A stretch of 63,193 nucleotides of DNA from Bacteroidales bacterium UBA3630 (GTDB taxonomy: Bacteria > Bacteroidota > Bacteroidia > Bacteroidales > P3). Of the stretch, positions 24,006-32,204 are shown in pieces. Below the pieces are notes generated by a model, which saw nothing but the letters and a program-made list of their open reading frames with translations, made no database searches and was not told the origin of the DNA. A program made the position numbers and the translations under genes. The stretch covers positions 88,042 to 151,234 of the forward strand of contig DFLB01000008.1 of NCBI GenBank assembly GCA_002373995.1. Reading direction: 5' to 3'. Every line of letters starts with the position of its first letter. Position 1 is the first letter of the stretch.

Positions 24006-24030
24006 AGAGTGACTATTAGATAGCCACTCT
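24006..24030 (+). terminator. hairpin terminator after the YhcG gene
   Basis: AGAGTG-a-CTAT pairs with ATAG-c-CACTCT around a 3-nt loop, followed by TTGTATT. It lies 14 nt after the stop. Confidence 0.6.
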
Positions 24031-24040
24031 TGTATTATAT

Positions 24041-24283
24041 TTAACTTTGGATTTTTGGGGTGGGTGGGACTAGCGAGCCATTGATAGACAACTCTCCTAT
24101 TCGGGAAGTTATACCCAGTGCCCCTACCTTAGGTACATTACGTACCACATTGAATAAATTACTTGTTATTGATGCTATTTTTGTCATGATTTGAACTCCT
24201 TTCTTTTTGATGTTAATTAGTATTTCTTTTATGGAATCAATGGTTTGTAGGGCATATAATACCGTTACTATCCATTGGGGCAT
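24041..24283 (-). CDS. small hypothetical protein
   Basis: The 80-residue reading starts at 24283; the frame stays open to 24373, and an internal ATG at 24187 is preceded by AAAGGAG, giving a 48-residue alternative. The sequence is basic and amphipathic in its middle with no recognisable domain. It follows the hypothetical membrane protein gene by 113 nt on the same strand. Whether it is expressed is uncertain. Confidence 0.3.
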   Translation of the reverse strand: MPQWIVTVLYALQTIDSIKEILINIKKKGVQIMTKIASITSNLFNVVRNVPKVGALGITSRIGELSINGSLVPPTPKIQS

Positions 24284-24396
24284 GACAACACCGAATAATT
24301 TTGTAAAATATACCAAAGGACTCACTCTATCAAGAGTACATATAAATATATGGAAAAAACGAAAAGAAAACAATAATAATATTTAAAATCGGTAAT

Positions 24397-25308
24397 TTAA
24401 CATCTTTTATGACATTGTGATTTGAAATGCATTTCATGATATTTGGTTTCAGAAATCTTCAGTTCGGCGATAAATTCTTCTATGTCGTTTGAAAGAAATG
24501 GCTTGAAGTCACTTTTGATGAAGCATATCTTAGAAAGGTTTAGTCTACAACACCTATTGACAGCTTTTCTTCGTCTCTTATATTCGTCTTGGTCTCCCCT
24601 AGCCGAACGTTCTATCACAATCATCCACCACTCATATTCGCTATACACGGCGATCATATACAGATATGGGTAATAGAGCACGGTGCCAATAACTGGATAG
24701 ACTATTGAGACCACCATGTCATATGAGAAATTCTCTATTCCTGCCGCAACCACACTGCATACGCTATATAAAAAAACGACCGACAAGGAAATATAGTAAA
24801 CCACACGGAAACAGCCTTGGACTCGTGTTTTTTCCTTGGTTATCATGTCAGCATTGGCCATTAGCCACGCAATCATTATCACAATTTGAATCAGTAACTC
24901 TGCAAAATAAGAAAACGTGTAAGCGTTAATATAAAACTCTATTACAATCAGGGCACTTAGCGCCTCATCCCAGTACTTTTTCGATGCCAATTCCACTGGT
25001 TTCCTGACATACTTGAAAAGCAAGGTAACACTGGTGAACAGATAAAAAAATATAGTCTGGCGAAGAATGGCCGTTGACCAAAGCCCTAGTCTGTACAAAA
25101 AGAATGTAAAGAACGAAAGATAAACGTATGCACCCAATATCGGCAATATGATTTTGGGGACGAAGAAACACTTAACAACATGGTATACGCTAACCCTCAC
25201 CCCTTTGTTGAAAACGAAACAATACAAAATGAAACCGCCAATGATGGTGATTGTCGCCCATTCCCTAGTCGAAAAGAAATCCAGTAAAAAAAATAGAATA
25301 TCTTGCAT
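24397..25308 (-). CDS. hypothetical multi-pass membrane protein
   Basis: The 303-residue protein is not recognised. It has six or seven hydrophobic segments (first at about residues 17-35, last near 205-225) and a charged cytosolic C-terminal tail of about 75 residues with RRRKAVNRCCRL and several lysines. Base composition is clearly AT-rich compared with the flanking core genes. It lies 81 nt downstream of the DUF2971 gene on the same strand, in a block of accessory genes. A sensor or effector role in defence is possible but not supported by any motif. Confidence 0.6.
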   Translation of the reverse strand: MQDILFFLLDFFSTREWATITIIGGFILYCFVFNKGVRVSVYHVVKCFFVPKIILPILGAYVYLSFFTFFLYRLGLWSTAILRQTIFFYLFTSVTLLFKYVRKPVELASKKYWDEALSALIVIEFYINAYTFSYFAELLIQIVIMIAWLMANADMITKEKTRVQGCFRVVYYISLSVVFLYSVCSVVAAGIENFSYDMVVSIVYPVIGTVLYYPYLYMIAVYSEYEWWMIVIERSARGDQDEYKRRRKAVNRCCRLNLSKICFIKSDFKPFLSNDIEEFIAELKISETKYHEMHFKSQCHKRC

Positions 25309-25389
25309 ATTGTAGTACCGGGATATTCCCCAACGGATATTATTATACTGGACCAGGGGAAATGATTCAATAGTATGTATTATTGATTA

Positions 25390-26163
25390 TTAGTCAATTT
25401 TTAATGTTGCAATTTTGGGTGAAGCGTACAATTGAGATTTGATAACTCTTGAGTACTTTGTAGCACCTTTTGTCGAGATAGGAGTGAACCCATATTTTGA
25501 AACAAATACTTCTTTTAAGGTTTTGTATGTGTATTCTTTTAAATGAGGATCTAGTATTATTCGGCGAATTAACTTCGTGTTATTGCAGTTGTATTTTAAT
25601 GTAATACCTTTTTCCTGCGTCTTGTTCTGCTTCAATAGAATAATTCTTAATTCATCCTCATAACTAAAAGCAGTCCTTTTCAATAAAAATAACCGGGACG
25701 CAAATTCGTTTGTGTTTACACCTACACTTATTGGAGGATTGAAGGGAATTTTCTTTAGCTCCTGTTCTATGTCCGTAGTTTTCATATACTCCACTTTACC
25801 GATGAAAATGTCGTAGGTCGATGAGTGCTTCTTTAATTCATCTAATAATACAGCTCTGTCAATACGGAATTCAACGCCGATTTCACCTTGAGAATATGTG
25901 TGCCAAAAGGCTTCACTTGAAATAGTTTGGGTAACACATGTGCAAAACAGCCGATTTTTCCAATTGAAAGCAACTTCTTTTCCTTTAGAAATATATTTGG
26001 CGTTGAGGAATCTTTTCTCGAACGGATCTTTCCAATTCTCTGGATTGGCAAACCATAAAGACTGCGTTTCCAATGTTCTCAATGCGTTTTCAAGTGACAT
26101 GTGCTTGTAAACTAGTTTCTTCTTTAGAAACTCAGCTTCCGTAATATTTACAAATTGTATCAT
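25390..26163 (-). CDS. DUF2971 family protein
   Basis: This 257-residue reading from 26163 starts MIQFVNI. The frame is open further upstream, but that stretch is lysine/phenylalanine-rich non-coding-like sequence. It shows DUF2971 marks: LVYKHMSLENALRTLETQSLWFANPENWKDPFE near the N-terminus, a middle FCTCVTQ with GEIGVEF, and AFSYEDELRII. DUF2971 proteins are common in accessory and phage-related loci of many bacteria, and their biochemical role is unknown. It is AT-rich and sits in the same accessory block as the membrane protein downstream. Confidence 0.75.
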   Translation of the reverse strand: MIQFVNITEAEFLKKKLVYKHMSLENALRTLETQSLWFANPENWKDPFEKRFLNAKYISKGKEVAFNWKNRLFCTCVTQTISSEAFWHTYSQGEIGVEFRIDRAVLLDELKKHSSTYDIFIGKVEYMKTTDIEQELKKIPFNPPISVGVNTNEFASRLFLLKRTAFSYEDELRIILLKQNKTQEKGITLKYNCNNTKLIRRIILDPHLKEYTYKTLKEVFVSKYGFTPISTKGATKYSRVIKSQLYASPKIATLKID

Positions 26164-26234
26164 GCTTTTTTCTGCAAAAATACCCACTTTCTGAGAATTG
26201 ACAAAATGTTTTTTTCTAGATGGAAATATTTGTG

Positions 26235-26242
26235 TATCTTTG
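26235..26242 (+). promoter_or_regulatory. -7 box of leader RNA L1
   Basis: TATCTTTG lies 92 nt before the first stem of the L1 leader. It is divergent from the DUF2971 gene. Confidence 0.65.
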
Positions 26243-26334
26243 CAGCGTGAAAATGATAAAAATGATGATGACATAAAACGTAGAAATAGAATAAAGACAT
26301 ATTGAGCTTGACGCTCTTGTTTCCTAGTGTAAAC

Positions 26335-26504
26335 GGTCTGGAAAATCATTTACAAATGTGTGGAAATAAGATTGCGGATAGTTCACGCGATGGCGTGGAT
26401 TCTTTCCCCACTTATTTACACAAAGGTATTTCCAGACCACCTGCACTAGAATAAGTGGCAATTAGCAACGAAAGGATTTGCGCCTTTCTTCATGCCCCTT
26501 ATTC
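26335..26504 (+). ncRNA. structured leader RNA, copy L1
   Basis: The outer stem GGTCTGGAAA (26335-26344) pairs with TTTCCAGACC (26429-26438). The inner stem TGTGT-gg-AAATAAG (26357-26370) pairs with CTTATTTACACA (26411-26422). The apical hairpin CACGC-gatg-GCGTG is at 26384-26397. A second long hairpin GAATAAG-t-GGCA with its partner TGCC-c-CTTATTC spans 26449-26504. The same order of stems, at the same distance from a -7 box, occurs at 55.2 and 60.4 kb. It precedes the gene at 26588. Confidence 0.7.
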
Positions 26505-26587
26505 AAACATCGGCTTCCGGCTCACAAAGATAAGCAGGGAGGCCGAAAACTGCATATAGAGTAGGCACTAATTTAAAATTTAACAAC

Positions 26588-26911
26588 ATGTTCAATTCTG
26601 TACCTTTTAACGAAATTGTAAAATGGTTGGGAATTGGCCAACCAGCCAAACGCGTGCCTACACTTGGACGGCGTAGTTACATCGACGCGTCTGCTCCCAA
26701 TTCAAAAACAATTCACATTGTGGGCAAGAACGGCGGACAGGCCGACCTTGACCGAGCCTATTGGGATTATGTGTGCGAGGTAATTGACCGCACCGCTCCT
26801 GACCGTCGACACATCACCACAAACTACAGCCAACTGCAGAACTACCGTTTTTCGCCGAGCGTTCCCGCTCTTTGCCGAGCCTACTGCGAGGAGAAAGGAG
26901 GTGCGCAATGA
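26588..26911 (+). CDS. hypothetical protein upstream of the FKBP lipoprotein
   Basis: The 107-residue protein is not recognised. It is soluble, with a repeated basic/aromatic composition (RRSYIDASAPNSKTIHIV, AYWDYVCEVIDR) and three cysteines. It starts after the L1 leader and its stop overlaps the next start by 4 nt (ATGA), so it is co-translated with the FKBP-like lipoprotein. Confidence 0.6.
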   Translation: MFNSVPFNEIVKWLGIGQPAKRVPTLGRRSYIDASAPNSKTIHIVGKNGGQADLDRAYWDYVCEVIDRTAPDRRHITTNYSQLQNYRFSPSVPALCRAYCEEKGGAQ

Positions 26912-27672
26912 AAACCAACCGTATTTTTATCGCAATGGCTTTTCTGCTTTCCGCTGTTGTCAGCGGATGTGGTTCCTCCAATTCAGGCCCCGCTGGCTAC
27001 TACACCGACGGCAACGGTAACGAGGTAATTGTCTATTCCGACAACACTTGGACTGCCCGGCTGACGGAAGACACTCCTCTTGGCGACATTACTTACAACT
27101 ACACCGGTATAATAGACGACAAGAATATGCTGGTCATAAAAACCGGTGAGACACGTAGGGTAATTGGAGACAACATCGTCGAACTCGGAAACCACTTCGG
27201 CATCGTCGAGGGCGACCACATCAAGGGCGGAATGAGCAACCTCGCCACAATTTGGATGAAAGACGAGGAGATGAGCAAAGCCTTGCCGCAGAAATCGGAG
27301 TTCAAAACGACCAAGAGCGGGCTGCGGTACAAATTCACGGAGCAGTATAAAAACAACCGTCAAATACAAGTGGGAGATTGCGCCGTGGGGACACTTACCA
27401 TAACTTTCAACGACGAGACATTATACCAGCAATTGAACTCCGACAGGATTGCCATCGTGCACCAATCCGACAAAGGCGACTTTGAGGAAGGTCTGCTGAT
27501 GATGCACGTTGGCGACCGCGCCACATTCGAGGTGGATGCGGACATGCTATGCCAAGCGATGGGACAGGAGAAAATGCCCACGTCGTATGTGCAGGGTGCC
27601 GGGATGAAATTCGTTTATTCCGTACACATAAAAGATGTCGTAACAAAAGAAGAAATAGAGGCTGCACGATAA
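26908..27672 (+). CDS. FKBP-type peptidyl-prolyl isomerase-like lipoprotein
   Basis: The 254-residue protein has a lipoprotein signal (FLLSAVVSGC, Cys at residue 21), a middle part of unclear family with ITYNYTGIIDD, and a C-terminal FKBP-like domain (about residues 130-250) starting KTTKSGLRYKF and including FEEGLLMMHVGDRATFEVDADM and GAGMKFVYSVHI. FKBP-like lipoproteins help fold envelope proteins. Several active-site aromatics of typical FKBPs are not obvious, so catalytic activity is uncertain. It starts at the ATGA overlap with the preceding gene, downstream of the L1 leader. Confidence 0.7.
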   Translation: MKTNRIFIAMAFLLSAVVSGCGSSNSGPAGYYTDGNGNEVIVYSDNTWTARLTEDTPLGDITYNYTGIIDDKNMLVIKTGETRRVIGDNIVELGNHFGIVEGDHIKGGMSNLATIWMKDEEMSKALPQKSEFKTTKSGLRYKFTEQYKNNRQIQVGDCAVGTLTITFNDETLYQQLNSDRIAIVHQSDKGDFEEGLLMMHVGDRATFEVDADMLCQAMGQEKMPTSYVQGAGMKFVYSVHIKDVVTKEEIEAAR

Positions 27673-27740
27673 TGTTGCATGACATTCTTATTTGTAGGCG
27701 GCGGAAATATGACGATTTCCACCGCCTTTCTCATTTTTAT

Positions 27741-27771
27741 TTTGCCGTGTCGGGAAAAAGTCGTACCTTTG
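27741..27771 (+). promoter_or_regulatory. -33/-7 promoter of the HU-like gene
   Basis: TTTG (27741-27744), 19 nt, TACCTTTG (27764-27771), located 47 nt before the ATG. Confidence 0.8.
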
Positions 27772-27817
27772 CAGCCGAATTAAACCATTGTTAAACTAAA
27801 GCAGAGAGGAGCAAATT

Positions 27818-28222
27818 ATGCCGTTATTCTACAACAAAGTGCAGAGGGTCAACCCGCGCGACCCGAAGGGCGCGAGAAAGTGGTATGCAATCCTTAAGAG
27901 CGTGGGGCAGGTGGACGAGCACGAGGTGGCAAAACTGGTGTCGGACGAGACGACGCTGAACCCGAAGGAGGCCGAGATGGCGGTCTATCAGCTTGAGAAG
28001 GTGATGGAGCGTCTGCTGCTCGACGGCCACACGGTGCAGCTCGGCGAACTCGGTTCGTTCTCACTGACCATCACAGGCGAGGCCTGCCGCGGCGAGAAAG
28101 AGGTGACGCCCGACAAAATCAAGAAAGTCAACCTCCGCTTCCGTGCAGGCAAAGGCATCAGGGCCGCTCTGGCCGAAGCCAAGTTCCGTCCTGCCGAGGA
28201 TATGCTGAGCAAGAAAAAGTAG
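27818..28222 (+). CDS. HU/IHF-like DNA-binding protein
   Basis: The 134-residue protein is of the Bacteroidetes HU-related group, longer than classic HU (about 90 residues). It has helices around DEHEVAKLVSDETTLNPKEAEMAV, the conserved GHTVQLGELGSFSLTI core, and the DNA-arm region with NLRFRAGKGIRAALAEAKF. The C-terminus is lysine-rich. It likely bends or bundles DNA. It has its own consensus promoter and is followed by a nested palindromic element (28234-28356). Confidence 0.88.
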   Translation: MPLFYNKVQRVNPRDPKGARKWYAILKSVGQVDEHEVAKLVSDETTLNPKEAEMAVYQLEKVMERLLLDGHTVQLGELGSFSLTITGEACRGEKEVTPDKIKKVNLRFRAGKGIRAALAEAKFRPAEDMLSKKK

Positions 28223-28233
28223 CCTGCAAAATC

Positions 28234-28356
28234 CCAAGCGCAAGAAGTTTAAAAATCATGCTCATGATTTCAAAAAATCATGAGCATGATTGTATATAAA
28301 ACATGAGCATGATTTTTCGGAATCATGCTCATGAAGTTTTGGAAAGTTGCGCTTGG
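28234..28356. repeat. nested palindromic element (REP-like)
   Basis: Outer arms CCAAGCGCAA (28234-28243) and TTGCGCTTGG (28347-28356) enclose four copies of ATCATGCTCATGAT in the order forward, reverse, reverse, forward (28255, 28277, 28302, 28322). Two hairpins or one long cruciform can form. It lies between the HU-like gene and a convergent gene. Confidence 0.8.
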
Positions 28357-28412
28357 AGTTTTTGAGCATAAAGAATAAGCAAAATTGCAAATATCATTTA
28401 GTATAGACAACG

Positions 28413-29249
28413 TCATTCCCAGAAAGAAGAATTGTCAATGTCAACATCTGCCGACTCTATATGTATATCTCCCTCTTGATTTTTATAGTCAACAACAAAT
28501 TCCGAGGTAAAAGGGAATGATTCTTCCGTTTCATAACCATCCCCCCTGCGCATATCTCCGTCAGAGCCATATTGCAGCCGCACTAAGACAGATCCACTTG
28601 CTTGCATAGTTATTGTAGATTCGTCCTTAGACTTTGGCTCTATTGATGTAACAAAATACCCCAAGACCTCATGATGTGTTGCCAACATATCAAGTTCGTT
28701 GTGTGTTTCAATATAGAATTTACTGACCATTTCTTCGTCAATACAATCATAAATTGCTTTTTGAACTCGTAGTTGGGCAGTACTGATTGTTTCAAAAAAT
28801 TCCAAAATATCTGTGAGAATTGTGAGGGATACATCATTGACAACAGAGTCGCTTACATTAAATGTTTTGGGACCTACATGTGTGTATTTACTCAATTCAT
28901 CTATACTGTGTCTTAGATTCTTACTGATGTCTTCCAAGTCAACAAGAAGTACATTTTTTCTATATTCATCAGAAATATAGCCCTGTATGGCATACTTTAT
29001 TTTTTGTTCTCGTGTAACCATATTGGGTTTGTCGCTATCATATAATTGGAACCACGGAGCTTTCCGCACCTCTTCGTCAGGTGCCAATCGGTCTAAGAAA
29101 TGTCGAGTCAATTCCCTTGCAGAGAAAGCAAAATTGTTGAGTCTTAGAGGGTTGTTCGTATCTCTAAGATTATTCAATGTGGCTTCAAAAAGAGTATTTT
29201 CAAATTCTGTTTTTAAATAAGGTTGTATTTGTTGTTTTAGATACTCCAT
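28413..29249 (-). CDS. hypothetical protein resembling pPIWI-associating nuclease family
   Basis: The 278-residue soluble, acidic protein has an N-terminal part with LNNFAFSARELTRHFLDRLAPDEEVRKAPWF, followed by REQKIKYAIQGYISDEY, DLEDISKNLRHSIDELSKYTHVG and TFNVSDS. This pattern recalls proteins annotated as pPIWI-associating nuclease (pAN), found singly or beside prokaryotic Argonaute-like genes. No Argonaute, helicase or partner is adjacent. The identification rests on memory of the pattern and no nuclease residues could be pinned down, so it is tentative. Confidence 0.45.
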   Translation of the reverse strand: MEYLKQQIQPYLKTEFENTLFEATLNNLRDTNNPLRLNNFAFSARELTRHFLDRLAPDEEVRKAPWFQLYDSDKPNMVTREQKIKYAIQGYISDEYRKNVLLVDLEDISKNLRHSIDELSKYTHVGPKTFNVSDSVVNDVSLTILTDILEFFETISTAQLRVQKAIYDCIDEEMVSKFYIETHNELDMLATHHEVLGYFVTSIEPKSKDESTITMQASGSVLVRLQYGSDGDMRRGDGYETEESFPFTSEFVVDYKNQEGDIHIESADVDIDNSSFWE

Positions 29250-29272
29250 TTTAATTTTTTTTTTACATTATA

Positions 29273-29301
29273 AAGGGGTGTAAATCTCATTTACACCCCT
29301 T
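29273..29301. terminator. hairpin between dnaK and the pAN-like gene
   Basis: AAGGGGTGTAAA pairs with TTTACACCCCTT around a 5-nt loop. T-runs flank both sides on the plus strand. It lies 23 nt beyond the dnaK stop and probably ends the dnaK transcript. Confidence 0.65.
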
Positions 29302-29324
29302 ACGTTTTTTGTTGGGGAATTGTT

Positions 29325-31262
29325 TTATTTCACCTCCTCGTAGTCGACGTCGGTGACGTTGTCGTCGCCGTTGTTGGACTGCTGGTTGGTGTTAGCACCC
29401 GGGTTGCCGCCCATGTTGTTGGGGTTGAAGCCGGCGCCGGGGTTGGCACCGCCGGCCTGCTGCTGGGCTTTGTACATGTCCTCGCTGGCGGCCTGCCAGG
29501 CGGCGTTGATCTTGGCCATGGCCTGGTCGATCTGCTGGACGTTGCGGGCGCTGTGGGCGGCCTTCAGCTCGGTGAGGGCGGCCTCGATGGCGCTCTTCTT
29601 CTCGGCGGGGATCTTGTCGCCGTAGTCCTTGAGGTTCTTCTCGCTCTGGAAGATCATGCCGTCGGCGTTGTTGATTTTCTCCACCTCTTCCTTGGCCTTC
29701 TTGTCCTGGTCGGCGTGGGCCTCGGCTTCGGCTTTCATGCGCTTGATTTCGTCCTCGCTGAGTCCGCTGCTGGCCTCGATGCGGATGTTCTGGCTCTTGC
29801 CGGTGGCCTTGTCGAGGGCGCTGACGTTGAGGATGCCGTTGGCGTCGATGTCGAAGGTGACCTCAATCTGGGGCACTCCACGCGGTGCAGGCGGAATGCC
29901 GGCCAGGTGGAAGCGGCCGATGGTCTTGTTGTCGTTGGCCATGGGGCGCTCGCCCTGCAGCACGTGGATCTCGACCTCGGGCTGGTTGTCGGCAGCGGTG
30001 CTGAAGACCTGGCTCTTCTTGGTGGGGATGGTGGTGTTGGCGTCGATGAGCTTGGTCATCACGCCGCCCAGCGTCTCGATACCCAGCGAAAGAGGAGTCA
30101 CGTCGAGCAGCAGCACGTCCTTCACCTCGCCGGTGAGCACACCGCCCTGGATGGCGGCGCCGATGGCGACCACCTCGTCGGGGTTGACGCCCTTGCTGGG
30201 CACCTTGCCGAAGAACTCTTCGACCTTCTTCTGCACAGCGGGGATACGGCTGGAGCCGCCGACGAGGATGACCTCGTTGATGTCGCTATTGCTGAGGCCG
30301 GCGTCCTGCATAGCCTTGCGGCAAGGCTCGATGGTGGCGCGGATCAGGTCGTCGCAGAGTTGCTCGAACTTGGCGCGGCTGAGTTTCATCACCAGATGCT
30401 GCGGCACGCCGTCGGCCACGGTGATGTAGGGCAGGTTGATTTCGGTCTCCATGCTGCTGGAGAGCTCGATCTTGGCCTTCTCGGCAGCCTCTTTCAGGCG
30501 CTGCATGGCCATGGGGTCCTTGCGGAGGTCGATGCCCTTGTCGCTCTGGAAGCTGTCGGCCATCCAGTTGATAATCTTGCGGTCGAAGTCGTCGCCGCCG
30601 AGGTGCGTGTTGCCGTTGGTGCTCTTCACCTCGAACACGCCGTCGCCGAGGTTCAGAATGCTGATATCGAACGTGCCGCCGCCGAGGTCGAACACAGCGA
30701 CATTCATATCTTGAGCCTTCTTGTCGAGGCCGTAGGCGAGGGCGGCAGCGGTAGGCTCGTTGACGATACGGCGCACCTTCAAGCCTGCAATCTCGCCGGC
30801 CTCCTTGGTGGCCTGACGCTGGCTGTCGTTGAAGTAGGCGGGGACGGTGATGACGGCCTCGGTGACTTCCTGACCCAGATAGTCCTCGGCGGTCTTCTTC
30901 ATCTTCTGCAGCACGATGGCGCTGATCTCCTGCGGGGTGTACTGGCGGCCGTTGATGTCGACGCAGGGGGTGTTGTTGTTGCCGCGCACCACCTTGTAGG
31001 GCACGGCCTCAATCTCCTTGGTCACCTGGTCGTAGGTCTCGCCCATGAAGCGCTTGATGCTGTAGACGGTGTTGTGGGGGTTGGTGATGGCCTGACGCTT
31101 GGCGGGGTCGCCCACCTTGCGGTCGCCGTTCTCGAGGAATCCCACCACGCTGGGGGTGGTGCGGTTGCCCTCGCTGTTTGCGATAACTACGGGTTCGTTA
31201 CCTTCCATGACGCTCACACAGCTGTTGGTTGTGCCGAGGTCGATTCCGATGATTTTGCTCAT
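29325..31262 (-). CDS. dnaK: molecular chaperone DnaK (Hsp70)
   Basis: The 645-residue chaperone has the ATPase domain beginning IGIDLGTTNSCVSV, then VPAYFNDSQRQATKEA, FDLGGGTFDISIL and VLVGGSSRIPAVQ; the substrate domain with VLLLDVTPLSLGIETLGG; a helical lid; and a flexible glycine/asparagine-rich tail ending DVDYEEVK. It cooperates with J-domain proteins and GrpE in cytosolic protein folding. The frame is open to 31304, but the start at 31262 gives the universal N-terminus. No grpE or dnaJ is adjacent. Confidence 0.98.
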   Translation of the reverse strand: MSKIIGIDLGTTNSCVSVMEGNEPVVIANSEGNRTTPSVVGFLENGDRKVGDPAKRQAITNPHNTVYSIKRFMGETYDQVTKEIEAVPYKVVRGNNNTPCVDINGRQYTPQEISAIVLQKMKKTAEDYLGQEVTEAVITVPAYFNDSQRQATKEAGEIAGLKVRRIVNEPTAAALAYGLDKKAQDMNVAVFDLGGGTFDISILNLGDGVFEVKSTNGNTHLGGDDFDRKIINWMADSFQSDKGIDLRKDPMAMQRLKEAAEKAKIELSSSMETEINLPYITVADGVPQHLVMKLSRAKFEQLCDDLIRATIEPCRKAMQDAGLSNSDINEVILVGGSSRIPAVQKKVEEFFGKVPSKGVNPDEVVAIGAAIQGGVLTGEVKDVLLLDVTPLSLGIETLGGVMTKLIDANTTIPTKKSQVFSTAADNQPEVEIHVLQGERPMANDNKTIGRFHLAGIPPAPRGVPQIEVTFDIDANGILNVSALDKATGKSQNIRIEASSGLSEDEIKRMKAEAEAHADQDKKAKEEVEKINNADGMIFQSEKNLKDYGDKIPAEKKSAIEAALTELKAAHSARNVQQIDQAMAKINAAWQAASEDMYKAQQQAGGANPGAGFNPNNMGGNPGANTNQQSNNGDDNVTDVDYEEVK

Positions 31263-31433
31263 ATTGTTTTCCTTTCTTTTTTTGTTTGCTTTTTTTAATC
31301 TCAATCAGAATTATCAGAAATTCTTTTTGTTCTTTTCGTTCTGATTGAACTTTCACACCCTCATAATAACAACATCCGTGCCAATCGCGTGGACTGACAC
31401 GGATGCTGACAAAATGGCAGTCGGCTGCTGCCG

Positions 31434-31627
31434 TTACTTTACCATGACGATGCGGCGGGCAGGGGCGGAGCCGATTTTGACGAGGGAGGTGCCATTACAA
31501 TTGCCCCTGTGGTATTAGTGCCGTCTATCACAAGGTTGCTTTCGGTGAACACATTGTAATAGAGTGTCTGTCCGCTTGGGGCAGTTTCCGAGTGATTCCG
31601 GATTCGAGCTAGAACTTTTCCCGACAT
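31434..31627 (-). pseudogene. frameshifted remnant of a C-terminal sorting-like segment
   Basis: Upstream the minus-strand frame reads SGQTLYYNVFTESNLVIDGT and then loses sense. From about 31505 a different frame reads NCNGTSLVKIGSAPARRIVM followed by a terminal VK and TAA at 31434-31436. Together they look like one C-terminus split by an indel near GGGGC. The LVKIG...RRIVMVK ending resembles type IX secretion C-terminal domains. The rest of the gene is absent. An 8-bp hairpin (CATCCGTG, 31373-31405) lies beyond it. Confidence 0.45.
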
Positions 31628-31715
31628 GGCAAAAAAAAATCGCCGGCCATTCCGGAGATGGGGGCGGAGGAGCGCTGCCTGCCCGGGGCATCACCGCCCT
31701 TCCTCCGATGGCTGT

Positions 31716-31770
31716 CGGACCATCCCCGGACCATCCTCGGACCACCCTCGGACCATCCCCGGACCAAGAG
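31716..31770. repeat. 11-nt tandem array, family F copy 2
   Basis: Five units of CGGACCATCCC/T end with CGGACCAAGAG, the same unit number and final unit as copy 1 at 5968-6022. It lies in the 31628-32022 gap, which otherwise shows no gene. Confidence 0.88.
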
Positions 31771-32022
31771 CTATTAATGCGCTGAATATTAGCTGTGTAG
31801 GAGCTGTGTTTTTGCTCAGTATGCTGGTTGTCAGTGATATATGTTGGTTTTAGGGGTGCTTTTGACGGATGTTGGCAGGGGAGGTGAATTTGTGTCGAGA
31901 CGGCCTTGGCGCCAGCTGTTTTGCGAGAGGCAGAGGGATGTGGGATGAGAAAAAAATATGTCTGTAATGACTTGTGCGACAGTGTGTATACACTGCACAT
32001 GGGGTGGTTTTTGCAAAAATAT

Positions 32023-32053
32023 TTTGCCGTGTTGGAAAAAAGTTGTACTTTTG
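32023..32053 (+). promoter_or_regulatory. -33/-7 promoter of tRNA-Met
   Basis: TTTG (32023-32026), 19 nt, TACTTTTG (32046-32053), about 36 nt before the mature tRNA. Confidence 0.8.
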
Positions 32054-32088
32054 CACCCGCTTTCGAGGCTCGCAAGGCCTCGCGCGAT

Positions 32089-32162
32089 GGCGGGATAGCT
32101 CAGCTGGTTAGAGCGCTGGATTCATAACCCGGAGGTCATCAGTTCAAGTCTGATTCCCGCTA
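32089..32162 (+). tRNA. tRNA-Met (CAT anticodon)
   Basis: The 74-nt cloverleaf has acceptor GGCGGGA/TCCCGCT with discriminator A, D-stem GCTC/GAGC, anticodon loop TTCATAA, and T-arm ATCAG-TTCAAGT-CTGAT. CCA is not encoded. The first acceptor pair is G-U and the anticodon stem ends in an A-C mismatch. It is likely an elongator Met or an Ile tRNA with lysidine, although the neighbouring bases resemble Bacteroidales tRNA-Met. A terminator hairpin follows. Confidence 0.93.
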
Positions 32163-32173
32163 CAGACCTCAAG

Positions 32174-32204
32174 GAAGAAGCCCTGTTCAACGCAGGGCTT
32201 CTTC
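32174..32204. terminator. strong hairpin after tRNA-Met, overlapping the end of the GT9 gene
   Basis: GAAGAAGCCCTG pairs perfectly with CAGGGCTTCTTC around a 7-nt loop, followed by TATTTT on the plus strand. The right arm encodes the last residues of the convergent GT9 protein, and its stop is in the loop. Confidence 0.85.

Noticed and set aside
29553..31298. Long open frame (581 codons) on the plus strand opposite dnaK
   Set aside because: It is the exact antisense of dnaK, rich in Val, Leu, Ala and Gly as expected from mirror reading of GC-rich codons, with no domain.
32089..32162. tRNA-Met as the attachment site of an integrated element
   Set aside because: No integrase is adjacent, no duplicated tRNA 3' end was seen in the window, and the flanking genes look core-like.
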